A stretch of DNA of 64,000 nucleotides from Bretschneidera sinensis (Eukaryota; Streptophyta; Magnoliopsida; Brassicales; Akaniaceae), in contig CM043698.1 in NCBI GenBank assembly GCA_023935145.1, forward strand, positions 64,312,001 to 64,376,000, written 5' to 3'. This document shows, one piece after another, positions 46,274 to 57,891 of this stretch; the stretch's first letter is position 1; each line of letters begins with the position of its first letter. The position numbers and the translations under genes are program-made. Under the pieces are notes generated by a model. That model was not told the origin of the DNA and did not search any database. It worked only from the letters and a program-made list of their open reading frames with translations.

Positions 46274-48273
46274 TGTAATGATCCATCCTGGGTTGGCCAC
46301 CCCCGAGACGGTGTCGTCACTTTTTGAAATCCCAACATGACATATATATGCAACAATATAAAAACAACAACTAAATGATTTACATACATAAATCCTCAAC
46401 CCTCAACAGGGGAGTTACATCATTCAAATCTCAACTGAACAATATATATAACATATTATGCATTAATGTTTACAAATATTTTTATTTTTTTCTTTCTTAT
46501 TAGTCTGAGGATGTGGACCACGTGGCTTGCAAAAAATGATTTAGTCTGAATCTCTGCTCACAATTCTATCTGTCTTGCCCACTACCTGAAATCATTGTAC
46601 AATGAGGAGTAAGTTTCATAAGCTCAGTGAATTAAACTTACTAAAAGTGTTCAATTTGTATAATTAGTCTTCCAATATTCAATCATTTATATCTCATATA
46701 ACTTGATAATAGCATTCTTCTATCACTACACATATCATAAGCCCCATTTTCTATCAATCTCTTCTTCTTATATATTTATTCACTTTAAGCCCATCAATTA
46801 TATCTCATAATTACCTTGTTATGAGGTTCACGGCATACAGTCTACCATTTAGATAGTTCTTATCATATCATACTTCCATGTTTCTTTCTCACCATAACTG
46901 TCTCTCTGTGAGACTCATTCACTTATAAATAAATTTACAATAAAAAATAACACTTCAACATTTCTGTAATAAAATCATTATTTAAAATAGATGCAATGCA
47001 TGAATTATTATTAGGGAACGTTTTCTCACATGTCGATATGTTTATCTTAGACCGTCTGCTTTCCCAGTTCTTTTATTTTATTTAGACCAGCTACTCTCCC
47101 GGTTCTTTTGTTTCCAGCATATACTGACTGTCACGGTTTTCATTCATTTCCAGCATATACCAGCTGTCACAGTTTTCATTTATTTCCGACATATACCGGC
47201 TGTCACGGTTTTCATTTAGACCGGCTGCCTTCCCGGTTCTTTTATTTCATGTATATGCATATGAATAATGACATGAAGTATGCATATGCACAATAATATA
47301 AAAACACACATGTATTCATACATTCAAATTAGTTATCATGCTTCTTCTCAAATCATTATTTGATCAATTTCACTAATTTCTTCTTCTCATATATCATATT
47401 AACTCATCATCCATAATTCGTCAAGAATTTCACTTATTCCTATCATACCTATCAACCAACTTTCATCTATCACCAAATCATAAGTTAATAATATATTCAA
47501 ATAATATTATTATATATTTCATATTTATCTTGATTACTTAAAGTAAATCTAACTCACCACGTAGCACTTAGAGCTACTCGTGGATCACTTACTTGCTTTT
47601 CTTGCTCTTTTCAGCAATTTCCCCTTGTTGATGATCGTCAACACCTGACATAATATTTATATTAAATTTCTAATTTATTCTTCAATTCCTTCATAATTCA
47701 CACCCTTTGAAAATTCTCGCATTGAATTCCGGGTAATTTCATGTATGCTAAATTTCAAAAATAAAATTCACATTATTATCTTTTGTTTTTCTTAGAGTTT
47801 CCTGTGACTTTATAAAATTCTCTTGTAAACTCTTCCAAGATTTTTCTCTTTCAACATTTCTTTTAGTCCCCAAGTGTTTAAAGAAATAGAGTAATTTGTA
47901 TTGAATAAAGAAAAAAACCAAATAGGATTTGGTAAAAATTAAATAAACAAATAATAAAAACAGTTTTTATACAAAATCTTCACCACTGCACCATTCATCT
48001 CTGCTGTGCAGCATGCAGAGATTTCAGTTCCTTTGGAAACACCTGGACTCCAGATGTTGCCACATCATTTTTTTCTTTTTCTTTTTCTTTTTCCTTTTTT
48101 TCCTTTATTTGGACGCTTCAATTTTTTTTTCTTTACACCACCACGTGTTTGTTTTTTTTTCAAAATAATTATTTTATTCAATAATAAATCTTTCACATAT
48201 ATTATTATTTTAATTACATGTTATATTTATCAAATTACTTCTTTATCCTTTCTTTACGAATATAGATATTACA
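46274..48273 (-). repeat. 5' LTR of the nested minus-strand element
   Basis: 2,000 bp. Colinear with 39,581-41,535 and very similar, with a few small indels. It carries the same CCGGCTGTCACGG tandem island with a different number of units (about 47,050-47,245) and the module GGGAACGTTTTCTC / ACATGTCGATATGT (47,014-47,041). Short frames inside the tandem island are artefacts. Confidence 0.95.
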
Positions 48274-50011
48274 ATGATATTCTGGTATATTCCAAGAATG
48301 AAAAGGATCATGAGAAACATTTAGAGATAGTGTTGGAAATTCTGAGAAGAAAGAAATTGTATGGAAAGTTCTCTAAGTGTGAGTTTTAGTTGAGTGAAAT
48401 ATTTTCTTGGGGATTGTTGTGTCAGGAGATGGTATAACAGTTGACCCACAGAAAGTAGAGGTAGTGTTGAATTGGGAACGACCCACTAGTATGACTGAAA
48501 TTAGAAGCTTTTTAGGGTTGGCTGGTTATTATAGTAGGTTTATCCAGGATTTTTCTATTATTGCTGGACCATTAACCAGATTGACCAAGAAGAAAGTGAA
48601 GTTTATGTGGTCAGAAGAATGTGAGAGGAGTTTCCAGTTCTTGAAAGAGAAATTGACTACTACTCCGGTATTAGTGCTACTTTCTGGTGATGAAGGATTT
48701 GTGGTATATAGTGATGCGTCACATCTGGGGTTAGGATGTGTGTTGATGCAACATGGGAGAGTTATAGCCTATGCTTCTAGGCAATTAAAGTATCATGAGA
48801 GAAATTATCCAACCAATGATTTAGAGTTGGCTGCCATAGTATTTGCTTTGAAGATTTGGAGACATCATCTATATGGAGCCACTTGTGAAATTTTTACTGA
48901 TCATAAAAGTTTAACGCATTTACCTACCCAGAAAGAGTTGAATTTGAGGTAGAGGAAGTGGATGGAGTTGATTAGTGACTATGACTGTACAATTCATTAT
49001 CATCCAGGAAAGGCTAATGCAGTAGCTGATGCATTGAGTAGAAAGTCAACAGGGAGATTAACTGCTATTGAGAGTCATGATATTAACTTGATGATAAAAC
49101 TGAGAGAAATGAGAATGCAATTGAGTATCAGTGATAGAAGAGTATTGATGGCAAATATGGTGGTACAATTTCTATTATTGACTGCTTGTTACAAATGCAG
49201 AGTAGAGATGAAGGTATATAGAAAATCAAATAGGAAGTATTGAGTGGGAAGCCAACTGAGTTTAGAATTAGAGAAGATGGTATGGTGATATTAGGACATA
49301 AAGTTTGTGTTCACAATGATGTTGAGATGAGAAAAGTAATACTAAAAGAGGCTCATGATTCTGTGTATTCTATGCACCCGAGTAATAATAAGATGTACAA
49401 GGGGTTGAGACAGAAATATTGGTGGTCAGGGATTAAGAAGGATGTAGCTGAGTATATTTCTAGATGTTTGATTTGTCAACAAGTGAAATATGATAATAGA
49501 CATCCGATAGTTCCAGTACCTGAATGGCCATGGGAGAATGTAAGTATGGATTTTTTTTTTTTATGGTTTTACCCGTTCCTAGAGAGGTCATTATGTTGTA
49601 TGGGTTATAGTGGATAGACTTTCTAAGTCTTCACATTTCCTTCCTATTAAAACTACCTGGAGTCCTAAAAAGTTGGTTGAATTGTATATAGTGGAAATTG
49701 TGAGATTTCGTGAAGTACCTTTAAGCATTGTATCATATAGAGATTCTAGATTCACTTCTAGATTTTGGAAGGGTTTTCAGAAAGTTATGGGTACACAACT
49801 GCAGTTTACTACAACTTTTCATCCTCAAACATATGGGCAGACAGAGAAAATCATCAAAATACTATAAGATATGCTGAGGGCAAGTGTATTGAGTTTTTTT
49901 AGTGACCTGGGATGTTTATTTACCTTTGATTGAGTTTATATACAATAATCAGTATCAAACTAGTATTAGGATGACACCATTTGAGATTTTATATGGTAGA
50001 AGATGCAGAAC
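48274..50011 (+). pseudogene. Plus-strand Ty3 element resumes: RT end, RNase H, integrase
   Basis: The first codons continue the split RT ([18 protein letters not shown], then [15 protein letters not shown]). After a stop and frame shift at about 48,390 come [52 protein letters not shown] and [19 protein letters not shown] (RNase H), a TAG at 48,950, and HYHPGKANAVADALSRKS. Integrase has EAHDSVYSMHPSNNKMY with CLICQQVK (HHCC zinc finger, 49,350-49,480) and the catalytic Asp of VSMDF near 49,545, followed by a T-run frameshift. The second Asp is in SYRDSRFTSRFW (about 49,735) and the Glu in GQTEKIIKIL (about 49,845), then stops. The frame is cut at 50,011 inside YGRRCR by the solo LTR. Confidence 0.92.
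50007..50011. repeat. Target-site duplication AGAAC, left copy
   Basis: AGAAC before the solo LTR, repeated at 52,319-52,323. Removing the LTR restores a continuous frame from YGRRCR into TPVCWEEV. Confidence 0.93.
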
Positions 50012-52318
50012 TGTAATACCCGTTTTCGTAAAATAAGGGTAAATAAGTAATTTAATAAATATGACATGAAATTAAAATAATATATTTACGCGAAAAACTA
50101 AGTATTGAATAAAATAATTCTTTTGAAAAAAAAAATTTGGGACATAGACGTCATTAAAAGAAAAGAAGTAAAAAAAATAGACATCCAGAACGGCCAAAAA
50201 GAGGAAAAGGAAAGAAAAAAAATAAAAAAAAGTCAAATAAAAAAAAATGCAACAAAGTCAAAAAAGTGTGGTAGCTTGTATGCCTTACACTTGGGTTTTA
50301 CGTGGCAACTTAAGAATTGTAAGGGAGGGGGGCTGCTAAAGCAAGGAAAAATATATATAAGCACATAAGGGGTAAACATATGAGATTGAATGATTTCGTT
50401 TAGTTTCTTTCAACTTCTCATTTGTTTTCTCAAAGTAATTGAGGACCCAAAGAAATGCTGAAAGAGTAAAATTTTGAAAGAGTTTTCTATGGAATTTCAT
50501 AGAGAATCAGGAGAAGCTATCGGAAAGATAGAAGGTAATAATGTAAAGTTTATTTTTGAATTTATGACATTTATGAAGTTCCCTGAATTCAAAGTGAAAA
50601 TTTTTAAAGTGTGTGGTTTATAATGAATTGAAGAATAAATTATAAATTTAATATAAATACGATGTCAGGTGTTGACGATCCACAACCAGGGAAATTTCTG
50701 AGAGAAATGGAAAATCCAAAGAGGTGATCCACGGGTAGCTTTAAGAGCTACGGGGTGATTTGGATTTACTTTAAGTAATCCAAATAAAAATGAAAAATCT
50801 AGGGATGATATTAAAATAAATTATTAGCTTATGTTTTGGTGATAGATAAAGATTTGGGTTGATAGATATTATATGAATATTAGACATGTAAGAAAATTAT
50901 TATGTGAGAAGAAATATTATTAGAAAAATGAGTTGATTTAAATAATGATGGTGATAAATAAAATTATTGATGAGCTATAGTTGATGTTTTAATACGAATT
51001 ATGAGGAGATGAATTTTAGTGGATATTGACAAGTTTTAGTGGATGATTTGATGTGCTTAGAGATGAAATTTAGTGGATCTGGACAAACTTTGATGGATAA
51101 TTTGATATGATTTGAGATGAAATTTAGTGGATTTTGACAAGCTTTAATGGACGATTGATGCGATTTGGGATGAATGGATTTTAGTAGAATTCTTATAATT
51201 TAAGAAAAATCAGGATAGTCAATTTAAATATTTTGATGTCACGTGATTTTTATAGTACTGTTCATATGCATATTTCATATTATTGTTCATGTGCATATGC
51301 ATTAAATAAGATAACCGAAAGAACCAAGAAGGGGACGGTCTAATAAAATAATCGTGACAACCAGTATATGCTAGAAATAAAAGGGACACCGTGACAGCCG
51401 GTATATGCTGGAAAAATTCCGTGGCAGTCGGGACAAGCTGCAAAGTAAAGAACCGAAAAGGGGCCGGTATAAGATAATAATAATCTGTCGACAGGTGGGA
51501 AGACGTTCCCATCATAATCATCATGCATTGCATCTGTTTTAATTATTGCTTGCATTATTGAAATACTGATGTGTGATGTATTAATTGTGAATTTAATTGT
51601 AGATGATTGAGTCTCACAGAAAGAGACAATTGTGATGATAAGATTATTGAAATGTTGAGATGTGGTGTACTATTGTGAATATAATTATAGATGATTGAGT
51701 CTCACAGAAAGAGACAGTTATAGCGATAAGATGATTGAAATGCTGAGGTGTGGTGTGTTATTGTTATGGTGATAAGAACTATCTAAATGATAGACTTTAT
51801 GTTGTGAACCTCATTGCGAGGTAATTATGAAATAATTGATGGTATTGAGGTGAACCAATAAATAAGAGGAAGAGAATGATAGAGAATGAATATTATGACA
51901 TGTGTAGTGATAGTAGAGTGCTAGTATCAAGTGTAGGAGATATAAATTGATTTAAATATTAAAAGATTGTTATACAAATGAGTACTTTTAGTAAATTTAA
52001 TTCACTGAGCTTGTGAAGCTCACCACTCATTGTACAATGATTTCAGGTGGCAGGCTTGACAAATAGTTCTGTGAGCTGAGGTTCAGAAGAACTAAGCCAC
52101 GCACGTGTCAACATCCTCAGACTAATGAGAAAATAAAACGAAAAATTTATTTGTAAATTTTCATGCATTTTACGTTGTATAGAATGTTTAAAGATCGGAT
52201 TGATGTAAATTTCTTTTGGTGTAATTTATTTTTATTGTTGCATATATGTGTCATGCTAGGATTCTCAAAATGTGATGACACCGTTTCGGAGGTGGCCAAC
52301 TCGGGATGGGTCGTTACA
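50012..52318 (+). mobile_element. Solo LTR inserted in the integrase region
   Basis: 2,307 bp, begins TGTAATACCCGTTTTCG and ends GGATGGGTCGTTACA, flanked by perfect AGAAC duplications. It is related to the other LTRs but is the longest. It contains a tandem island with CCGTGACAGCCGGTATATGC units (about 51,310-51,480) and the module CTGTCGACAG / GGGAAGACGTTCCC (51,485-51,510), plus a duplicated stretch TGATTGAGTCTCACAGAAAG at about 51,604 and 51,690. Solo LTRs arise by recombination between the two LTRs of a full element. The Lys-rich frame at 50,105-50,368 is an A-rich artefact. Confidence 0.93.
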
Positions 52319-52890
52319 AGAACTCCAGTATGCTGGGAAGAAGTTGGAGAAATAAATGTATTTGGTCTAGAAATGATAGATTTGACTACTGAGAGGATCA
52401 AATTGGTTAGAAAAAACCTTAGAGCAATACAAAATAGACAGAAGGGATATGCTGATAATAGAAGACGACCTCTTGAATTTCAGGTTGATGATTGGGTGTT
52501 TTTGAAGATACCTCCGTGGAAGGGTGTATTGAGATTTCAAAAGAAAGGAAAGTTGAGTCCGAGATTTGTGGGGCCATATGAGAAAATTGAAAGAGTTGGA
52601 CCAGTAGCATACAAATTGGATTTCCCTATAAAGTTAAAGCGATTACACAATGTGTTTCATGTTTAATTTTTGAGAAAGTATTTACATGATGAATCTTATA
52701 GTATTCCAAATCAGGCTGTAGAACTTCAGGAAGATTTGACCTTTATGCCAGTATCAGTCAGAATTCTAAACAGAAAGGAACAAGTCTTGCGTAATAAAGT
52801 TATTCTTTTGATTCAAGTGTTGTGGAAAAACAAATATGTTAAAGAACTTACTTGGGAGCATGAGGCAAGAATGAGGAAAGAGTAACCCCA
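52319..52890 (+). pseudogene. Plus-strand Ty3 element: integrase C-terminus and chromodomain-like tail
   Basis: After the solo LTR the frame reads TPVCWEEVGEINVFG, KGYADNRRRPLEFQVDDWVFLKI, and the GPY/F module FVGPYEKIERVGPVAYKL. It then has LKRLHNVFHV and a stop at 52,664. FLRKYLHDESYSI follows, with a C-terminal chromodomain-like part VLRNKVILLIQVLWKN to TWEHEARMRKE (stop 52,883). This tail in chromoviruses binds chromatin and steers integration; here one inactivating stop precedes it. Confidence 0.88.
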
Positions 52891-52937
52891 TCTTTTTCAT
52901 GAGTTAGGTAAGAAAATTTTAGGGACGAAATTTTTAT

Positions 52938-52950
52938 AAGGTGGGTAGAA
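52938..52950 (+). other. Polypurine tract of the plus-strand Ty3 element
   Basis: AAGGTGGGTAGAA directly upstream of the 3' LTR start at 52,952; primes plus-strand DNA synthesis. Confidence 0.85.
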
Positions 52951-52951
52951 T

Positions 52952-53775
52952 TGTAATACCCGTGTTTTTAAAGTAAGGGTAAAGAAGTAATTTGATAGAC
53001 ATTACATGGAATTAAAATAATATATACATGAAAAATTTACTATTATAAAAAAAAGGAACTAGAGCTGGTCACAAAGGAAAGGAAAAAAAGGACCTGGACG
53101 ATTGTCACAAAGGAAAGAAAAAAAAGGGAGGAACAAACACCTGGAAGTCCAGGTGTAGTCCTCACAATGCATACAAGGTGCATGCAAGACACACGAAAAT
53201 GAAAGAAGTGTGCAGAACGGTGGGTTTGTTTTAATATAAACATTTAGTTTTTTTGTTTTGTTTTGTATTTCTTACCAAATCTCGTTTGGTTTTCTTCTTT
53301 CTTCAATTCAAATTTCTTAGCAAAAAGTTATAAAGAAAATTTCTCCATTATTAGAGATAATACAGTCATTCAATTACAATAGCAAGACTTCATCATATTT
53401 GAGGAAAATTTTCAATAAGACTCACAATTAAATAATTATATTGTTTGAATTAAGTTATGAAATAGTAAGATTTATGGAAGTGTATGATTAGGTGTTGGTG
53501 ATCAACAATATCAAAAAATTGCTGAAAGGAGCAGGAAAGACAAAGAGGTGATCTATGGGTAGCTTTAAGTGCTACGTGGTGAGTTAGATTTACTTTTAGT
53601 AAACGAGACCAATAAAAATATGAACTTATGATATTTGAATAAATTATTGAATTCTAATGATTTAATGATGTGTTTTCTGTTATATATGAAAATTGATTGA
53701 TTTATTGATTAGAAATTAGAAAGCATGTTGAATATTAATTATATAAGAATTTATATTTTAAAAAGGATGGATGAG
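52952..53775 (+). repeat. Truncated 3' LTR of the plus-strand Ty3 element
   Basis: Starts TGTAATACCCGTG and follows the 5' LTR (35,024 onward) with few differences, including a short duplication of the GATTGATTTATT type near 53,695. It stops after AAAGGATGGATGAGTG at about 53,775, where a different element's gag sequence begins. More than half of the LTR is missing. Confidence 0.9.
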
Positions 53776-54742
53776 TGCTTGAGGCTTCTTGTACATGCCT
53801 AAGGCACTACATTGTTCCTCATACAGCCCTCTCATGTCAAAAAAAGTGGGGCACTCTTGAGTGGGATGATTTACCCCTCCACACACAAAACATGGTTACA
53901 ACGGTTCAGCTTGATTAACTATGTGTGTTGGTTTTTTAGTTTTCAATGCCTCTAACTCCTTAGTGAGCAGTTCGACCTTAGTTTTCAGGTTGTTTTCCTC
54001 CCTAAGATAGTATATTCCACCACTACCACCACTAGGGTTTCCTATAGGTCGTGACCTATTTGTGCTTTCAGTAGCACTAGGTCCAGTCCATGTGTGAGCT
54101 TTTTCAGCAAGCTCATTGAGGTATTCGATAGCCTCATCATGGTCTTTTTTGTAGAAATTCACTATTGCACATCATCTCGACAAATTGACTTTCTCTATAG
54201 GTAAGACCCTTATAGAAATAGCTCACTAAACGCCAATTTTCATACCTATGATGTGGACACATACTTAACAGCTCTTTAAATTTCTCCCAAGACTGATACA
54301 AAGTCTCGTTTTCCTTTTGTGCGAAGGCGGAGATTTGTCTTTTCAGCGCATTAGTCTTATGTTGAGGGAAATATTTGTTAAAAAAGACTTGGGTAATTTC
54401 ATTCCATGACCCAATTGACCGTGATCTCAGCGAGTATAACCAACTCTTAGCTTTATCCTTTAAAGAGAAAGGAAAAAACTTGAGTCACACGATATCATCA
54501 GTTGCATCTTGACTATGAAAAGTCGCAACTACTTCCTCAAACTCTCTAATGTGCACATATGAGTTTTCGTTTTCCAAACCATGAAAAGTAGGGAGTAATT
54601 GAATCATCCCTGTTTTAAAGTCTTGATGGCGTGTGTTGGATGAAAACATAATGCATGGTGGTGTGGCTGTCCAGCTAGGGTGTAAATAATCTTTGAGTGT
54701 CCTAGCTACATTCTCATTAGGGTTTTCAGTCATATTGACCAA
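53776..54742 (-). pseudogene. gag remnant of the second-family element
   Basis: The minus strand reads MVNMTENPNENVARTLKDYL, GMIQLLPTFHGLENENSYVH, a stop, then LKFFPFSLKDKAKSWLYSL, FFNKYFPQHKTNALKRQISA and CPHHRYENWRLVSYFYKGL, which are typical Retrotransposon_gag blocks. A frame change near 54,160 leads to FYKKDHDEAIEYLNELAEKA, a coiled coil (LKTKVELLTKELEALKTKK), a stop, and a CCHC zinc knuckle CFVCGGVNHPTQEC (about 53,850-53,895). The sequence ends in the middle of gag, at LGMYKKPQ, against the Tekay-like LTR. Confidence 0.85.
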
Positions 54743-55004
54743 GTTTTCTAAATTTTCAGTTGGGTGATACTAAGATCTGATCTAGGCGAGGTTTCACTAA
54801 CGGATGAAGAAGGAAGGGGTATCTCTATTTCGGGTCCCTTACTGAATCTCCCTCGTGAGTCTCTCGGTCTAAGCATATACCAACTGATTTTAAAAGTAAT
54901 AAGTAGAACAAAACAAAATAAAGAAAAAAATCAGAATATAAATGAAAGATAGTACCGTCTTGTCTTAGAGTTGACAAACTTCCTTATGAACAAGCACGTT
55001 TCCC

Positions 55005-55022
55005 CGGCATCGGCGCCAAAAT
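55005..55022 (-). other. Primer-binding site of the second-family element
   Basis: The minus strand reads TTGGCGCCGATGCCGGGG just after the LTR end. TGGCGCC(G/A)-TGCCGGGG is the common PBS of Athila-like and related plant elements; the priming tRNA is probably tRNA-Asp. Confidence 0.7.
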
Positions 55023-55023
55023 T

Positions 55024-56573
55024 TGATTACGCCCAAAGAGTAACGTGGTTGTTGTAGCACAGCTTTGGGGTGTCGATTCCACAGGGAAACAAGTTAACTA
55101 CAAAGGAAAGTGTAAACTTTAATCTAAAACGATAAATCCAAATGAGTAAGAGAATCTGAAATTGATAGTGAAACAATTGTGTAAAGTAGATTGTGAAGTA
55201 TAATAGGAGAACAACAAGGATCCGGGAATTCTCTCTAGGCTCATTGCCCTAATTGTAACTTGATTCAATTGTTTTTATCTCGATTGCAAGTTTCACATCC
55301 CAAACAGGTAATCGACAAATATTTAATTAAAGCGCATGTATAAACCCTAATTTGATTGTTATGAAATACTTTTTATTTTCAATTCATGCACACATGATCT
55401 ATCCTATAAGTTTATCAAGAAACGACAATATATCTTTGATGACAATATTGCGGTAATGGACAAACCTAAAGACTAGATCTACCGGACTCAATCATACCCA
55501 AATAATCTTGACATAAAGAAAGCATGACTAAATCTATATCAAGGAAAAAGATACAATCACCGGATTAGATGAAATCTTTATAATTAGATTAAAAAGTAAA
55601 TCATAACAATGTTTGAACATTAAAGCTCTTTTACAACTAAATCAAGTAAGGGAAATAGAAACAACTACACCTAGAGATTCATCCCTTCGCCTTGCTTGGA
55701 GATTAGTTAGCCATGGGGCTCATGGTTGCACAATTTTGATGGAGGAAACGTTGCTGCTTCCTTGAGTTTTCCAAGTTTTTTCGAATGTCTAATTACAAAC
55801 CCTAAGTGGTCTATTTATAGTGTACAAGGCCTAAGGGTGTTTTAGGGTTTGAACAAATCATTAAAGACCTAATTAGGGTCTAACTCAGAGAGCAAAGCAT
55901 ATGCGCGCGCTGCACTTTGGCCTTTGTCAAGTTTCTTGTGTATGCGGTGAGGTGCGCCTCAGCTTCTCCAGGGTATGCCTCAATCCTTCAAGGTGTGCCT
56001 CAACCGATCCAAGGTGCACCTCAGCCTGATGGCTCTTTAAGCTTCTTTTGGTCTTCTTTCTGAAGGGTGCGCCTAAGCTAATCCAAGGTGCACCTTGGCC
56101 TGATGCTTGTTCAGGAGATCTGACCTCTGTCTACTAAAACTGCCATAACTTTCCCTAGGAAAATCATTTTTATGAACCGTAAAATCCTCCAAAAAATAGA
56201 CTTCCAAATATTTCTAAGAATATATGGCTCATCTCCTGGTTATTCCTACATCAATACAGTTTAATTTTCAAAGATTATTGATTTGTATGGCAATTCTAGC
56301 AACTTAGTGAAAACTCCTTGCTTAGTTTCTCTTCATCTTGGCTCTTCAGTGACCATTCTCTCACTCGAGTATTCATTGAAGCTTCATTTTTAAAATGATG
56401 ATAGCTTTTCCATCTCTTTTAACTCAAGATACCTGAAAATGCACCGAAATAAGTTAATGCTCCAAGAACACAATTTTAGAGTTGTTAACGAATAAAAATG
56501 CAATTAAAACGTAAATCAACCCTAAAGTGCTAACAAATAAGTACGATCAAGATGAATTTTATGGATCTCATCA
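55024..56573 (-). repeat. 5' LTR of the second-family element
   Basis: On the minus strand it starts TGATGAGATCC (56,573) and ends at GGGCGTAATCA (55,024), 1,550 bp. It includes a GC-richer island with about six variants of AAGGTGCGCCTCAGCCTGAT (about 55,925-56,115). A 129-bp block (56,131-56,259) is shared with the LTR at 60,217-61,529. Confidence 0.8.
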
Positions 56574-57440
56574 GGTGCTGCAAAACAAATCCTTGGTATG
56601 AGAATCATCAGAGACAGAGTCAGTGGGACTTTGAAACTTTCACAGACAGAGTATGTGAAGAAGGTTCTTAGTCGATTTAGCATGGATAGTGCTAAACCAG
56701 TTAGCACACCTTTGGCTAGTCATTTTAGACTATCTAAGGATCAGTCACCAAAGACAGAACAGGAGCAGGACTACATGAGTAGGGTTCCCTATGCCTCAGC
56801 TATTGGAAGTCTTATGTACACCATGGTCTGCACAAGACCAGACATTGCACATGCAGTGGGAGTAGTGAGTAGGTACATGAGTAATCCAGGAAAACAACAT
56901 TAGGAGGTAGTCAAATGGATCCTGAGGTATTTGAAAGGCACTTCAGATACATCTCTGTGCTTCACAAGGGTAGGTTTAAAACTACAGGGTTTTGTGGATG
57001 CAGATTTAGCTAGTGATGTTGATAGCAGGAAGAGTACTACAGGGATTGTGTATACTCTGGGTGGTACAGCTGTAAGTTGGGCTTCTAAGTTGCAAAAAAT
57101 TGTTGCTCTCTCTACTACAGAATCTGAGTATATAGCCATAACTAAAGCTAGGAAGGAGATGGTTTGGTTACAGGGTCTCTTAGATGAGCTGGATAAGAAG
57201 AATAAGAGGGGTACTCTACATAGTGATAGTTAGAGTGTTATTTTTCTTGCTAAGAATCCGGTGTTTCATTCTAGGACGAAGCATATACAGTTGAGATATC
57301 ACTTTATTCGCTCTCTTCTCAACAGTGAACAGTTGGTACTGGAGAAGATTCGGGGAACTGAGAATCCAGCAGATATGTTGACTAAGGGTGTCACTATTAA
57401 GAAATTGAAGCTGTGCTAAGCTTTAGTTGGTCTTCAAGCT
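56574..57440 (+). pseudogene. Copia reverse transcriptase C-terminus and RNase H
   Basis: Reads ILGMRIIRDRVSGTLKLSQT, PYASAIGSLMYTMVCTRPDIAHAVGVVSRYM, a TAG at 56,900, then WILRYLKGTSDTSLCF, GFVDADLASDVDSRKSTTG, ALSTTESEYIAITKARKE, a TAG in the HSD-S stretch at 57,232, AKNPVFHSRTKHIQLRYHFIR and ENPADMLTKGV. These are the standard end blocks of copia Pol; the word choice fits the Tork lineage. Two or more stops make it non-functional. Confidence 0.9.
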
Positions 57441-57534
57441 TGAGGACAGGTGAATGAGTTACGGCGATGGTTGCTTTGTTTGAAGACATGTGGTGCTTGG
57501 TGTTGGTGATTGGACCAGTCTTCAAGTGGGAGAT

Positions 57535-57891
57535 TGTTAAGCTATGTGTGGAGCTTGGTGGTTTTTTTTCTTTTCATTTTGTCTAATCTGGCCTTTTCAG
57601 TAGTGTTTGGTATCTGTTTTATTTTAACTCAAAAATATAAGGGTTTCATCTTATTCTTTTGTGTAAGTGCGTGAGCCATTTTTGTGAATACTGTGAGGGG
57701 TGTCTAGGGGTGAGACCTCATTGTATTGTTCTTCAAGACATACTGAAATCGCTGCAACTCCGTGGACGTAACCCGAGATTGGGTGAACCACGTAAATCTG
57801 TGTGCTATGTGTTTGTTTTTGATTTATTTCTATTTTCTTCTCTATATTTGCATCTCAAGATCCGTAGGGATAGGTTAGTTTAACCCTAACA
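57535..57891 (+). repeat. 3' LTR of the copia element
   Basis: Starts TGTTAAGCTATGTGTGG directly after the PPT AAGTGGGAGAT and ends TTTAACCCTAACA; 357 bp, a typical copia LTR length. Confidence 0.75.

Larger units (their letters stand above)
39581..48273 (-). mobile_element. Complete but inactive Ty3/gypsy element nested in the plus-strand element
   Basis: An 8,693-bp element in minus orientation: 5' LTR 46,274-48,273, PBS 46,258-46,269, gag-pol remnants 46,180-41,900, PPT at 41,536-41,549, 3' LTR 39,581-41,535. It is flanked by the 5-bp duplication ATGAT. LTR termini and coding blocks are close relatives of the host element, so the same broad family inserted into itself. All reading frames carry stops or frameshifts. 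Confidence 0.95.
35024..53775 (+). mobile_element. Ty3/gypsy LTR retrotransposon (Tekay/Del-like chromovirus), nested and truncated
   Basis: The element runs from a 1,943-bp 5' LTR through PBS, gag, protease, RT, RNase H, integrase and chromodomain-like tail to a PPT and a partial 3' LTR. It is interrupted by another element at 39,581-48,273 and by a solo LTR at 50,012-52,318. Without these the body is about 7.8 kb. The Pol order (RT-RNase H before integrase), the tRNA-iMet-type PBS and the chromodomain-like C-terminus point to the Tekay/Del lineage. Stops and frameshifts inactivate it. The 3' LTR breaks off at 53,775, so no target-site duplication can be shown. Confidence 0.9.
53776..56573 (-). 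mobile_element. Truncated second-family Ty3-type element (LTR + gag)
   Basis: Minus orientation: LTR 56,573-55,024, PBS near 55,005-55,022, leader, gag 54,742-53,776, then an abrupt end. Pol is entirely absent. The PBS word and the gag type differ from the Tekay-like elements, pointing to the non-chromodomain (Athila/Ogre-like) part of Ty3 diversity, although the exact clade is uncertain without RT. Confidence 0.8.
56574..57891 (+). mobile_element. 3' part of a Ty1/copia element (Tork-like)
   Basis: The 3' end of a copia Pol followed by its PPT and 3' LTR. It begins abruptly inside RT at the boundary with the second-family LTR, so that element probably inserted into it, and the rest of the copia was lost. 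Confidence 0.85.

Noticed and set aside
47108..47296. Short repeat peptide (AYTDCHGFH units), similar to frames at 51,219-51,555 and 58,640-58,966
   Set aside because: All three come from the CCGGCTGTCACGG tandem islands of LTRs and occur in different frames and strands, so they are not proteins.
50105..50368. Lysine-rich small protein
   Set aside because: It lies in the A-rich start of the solo LTR; composition alone keeps the frame open.
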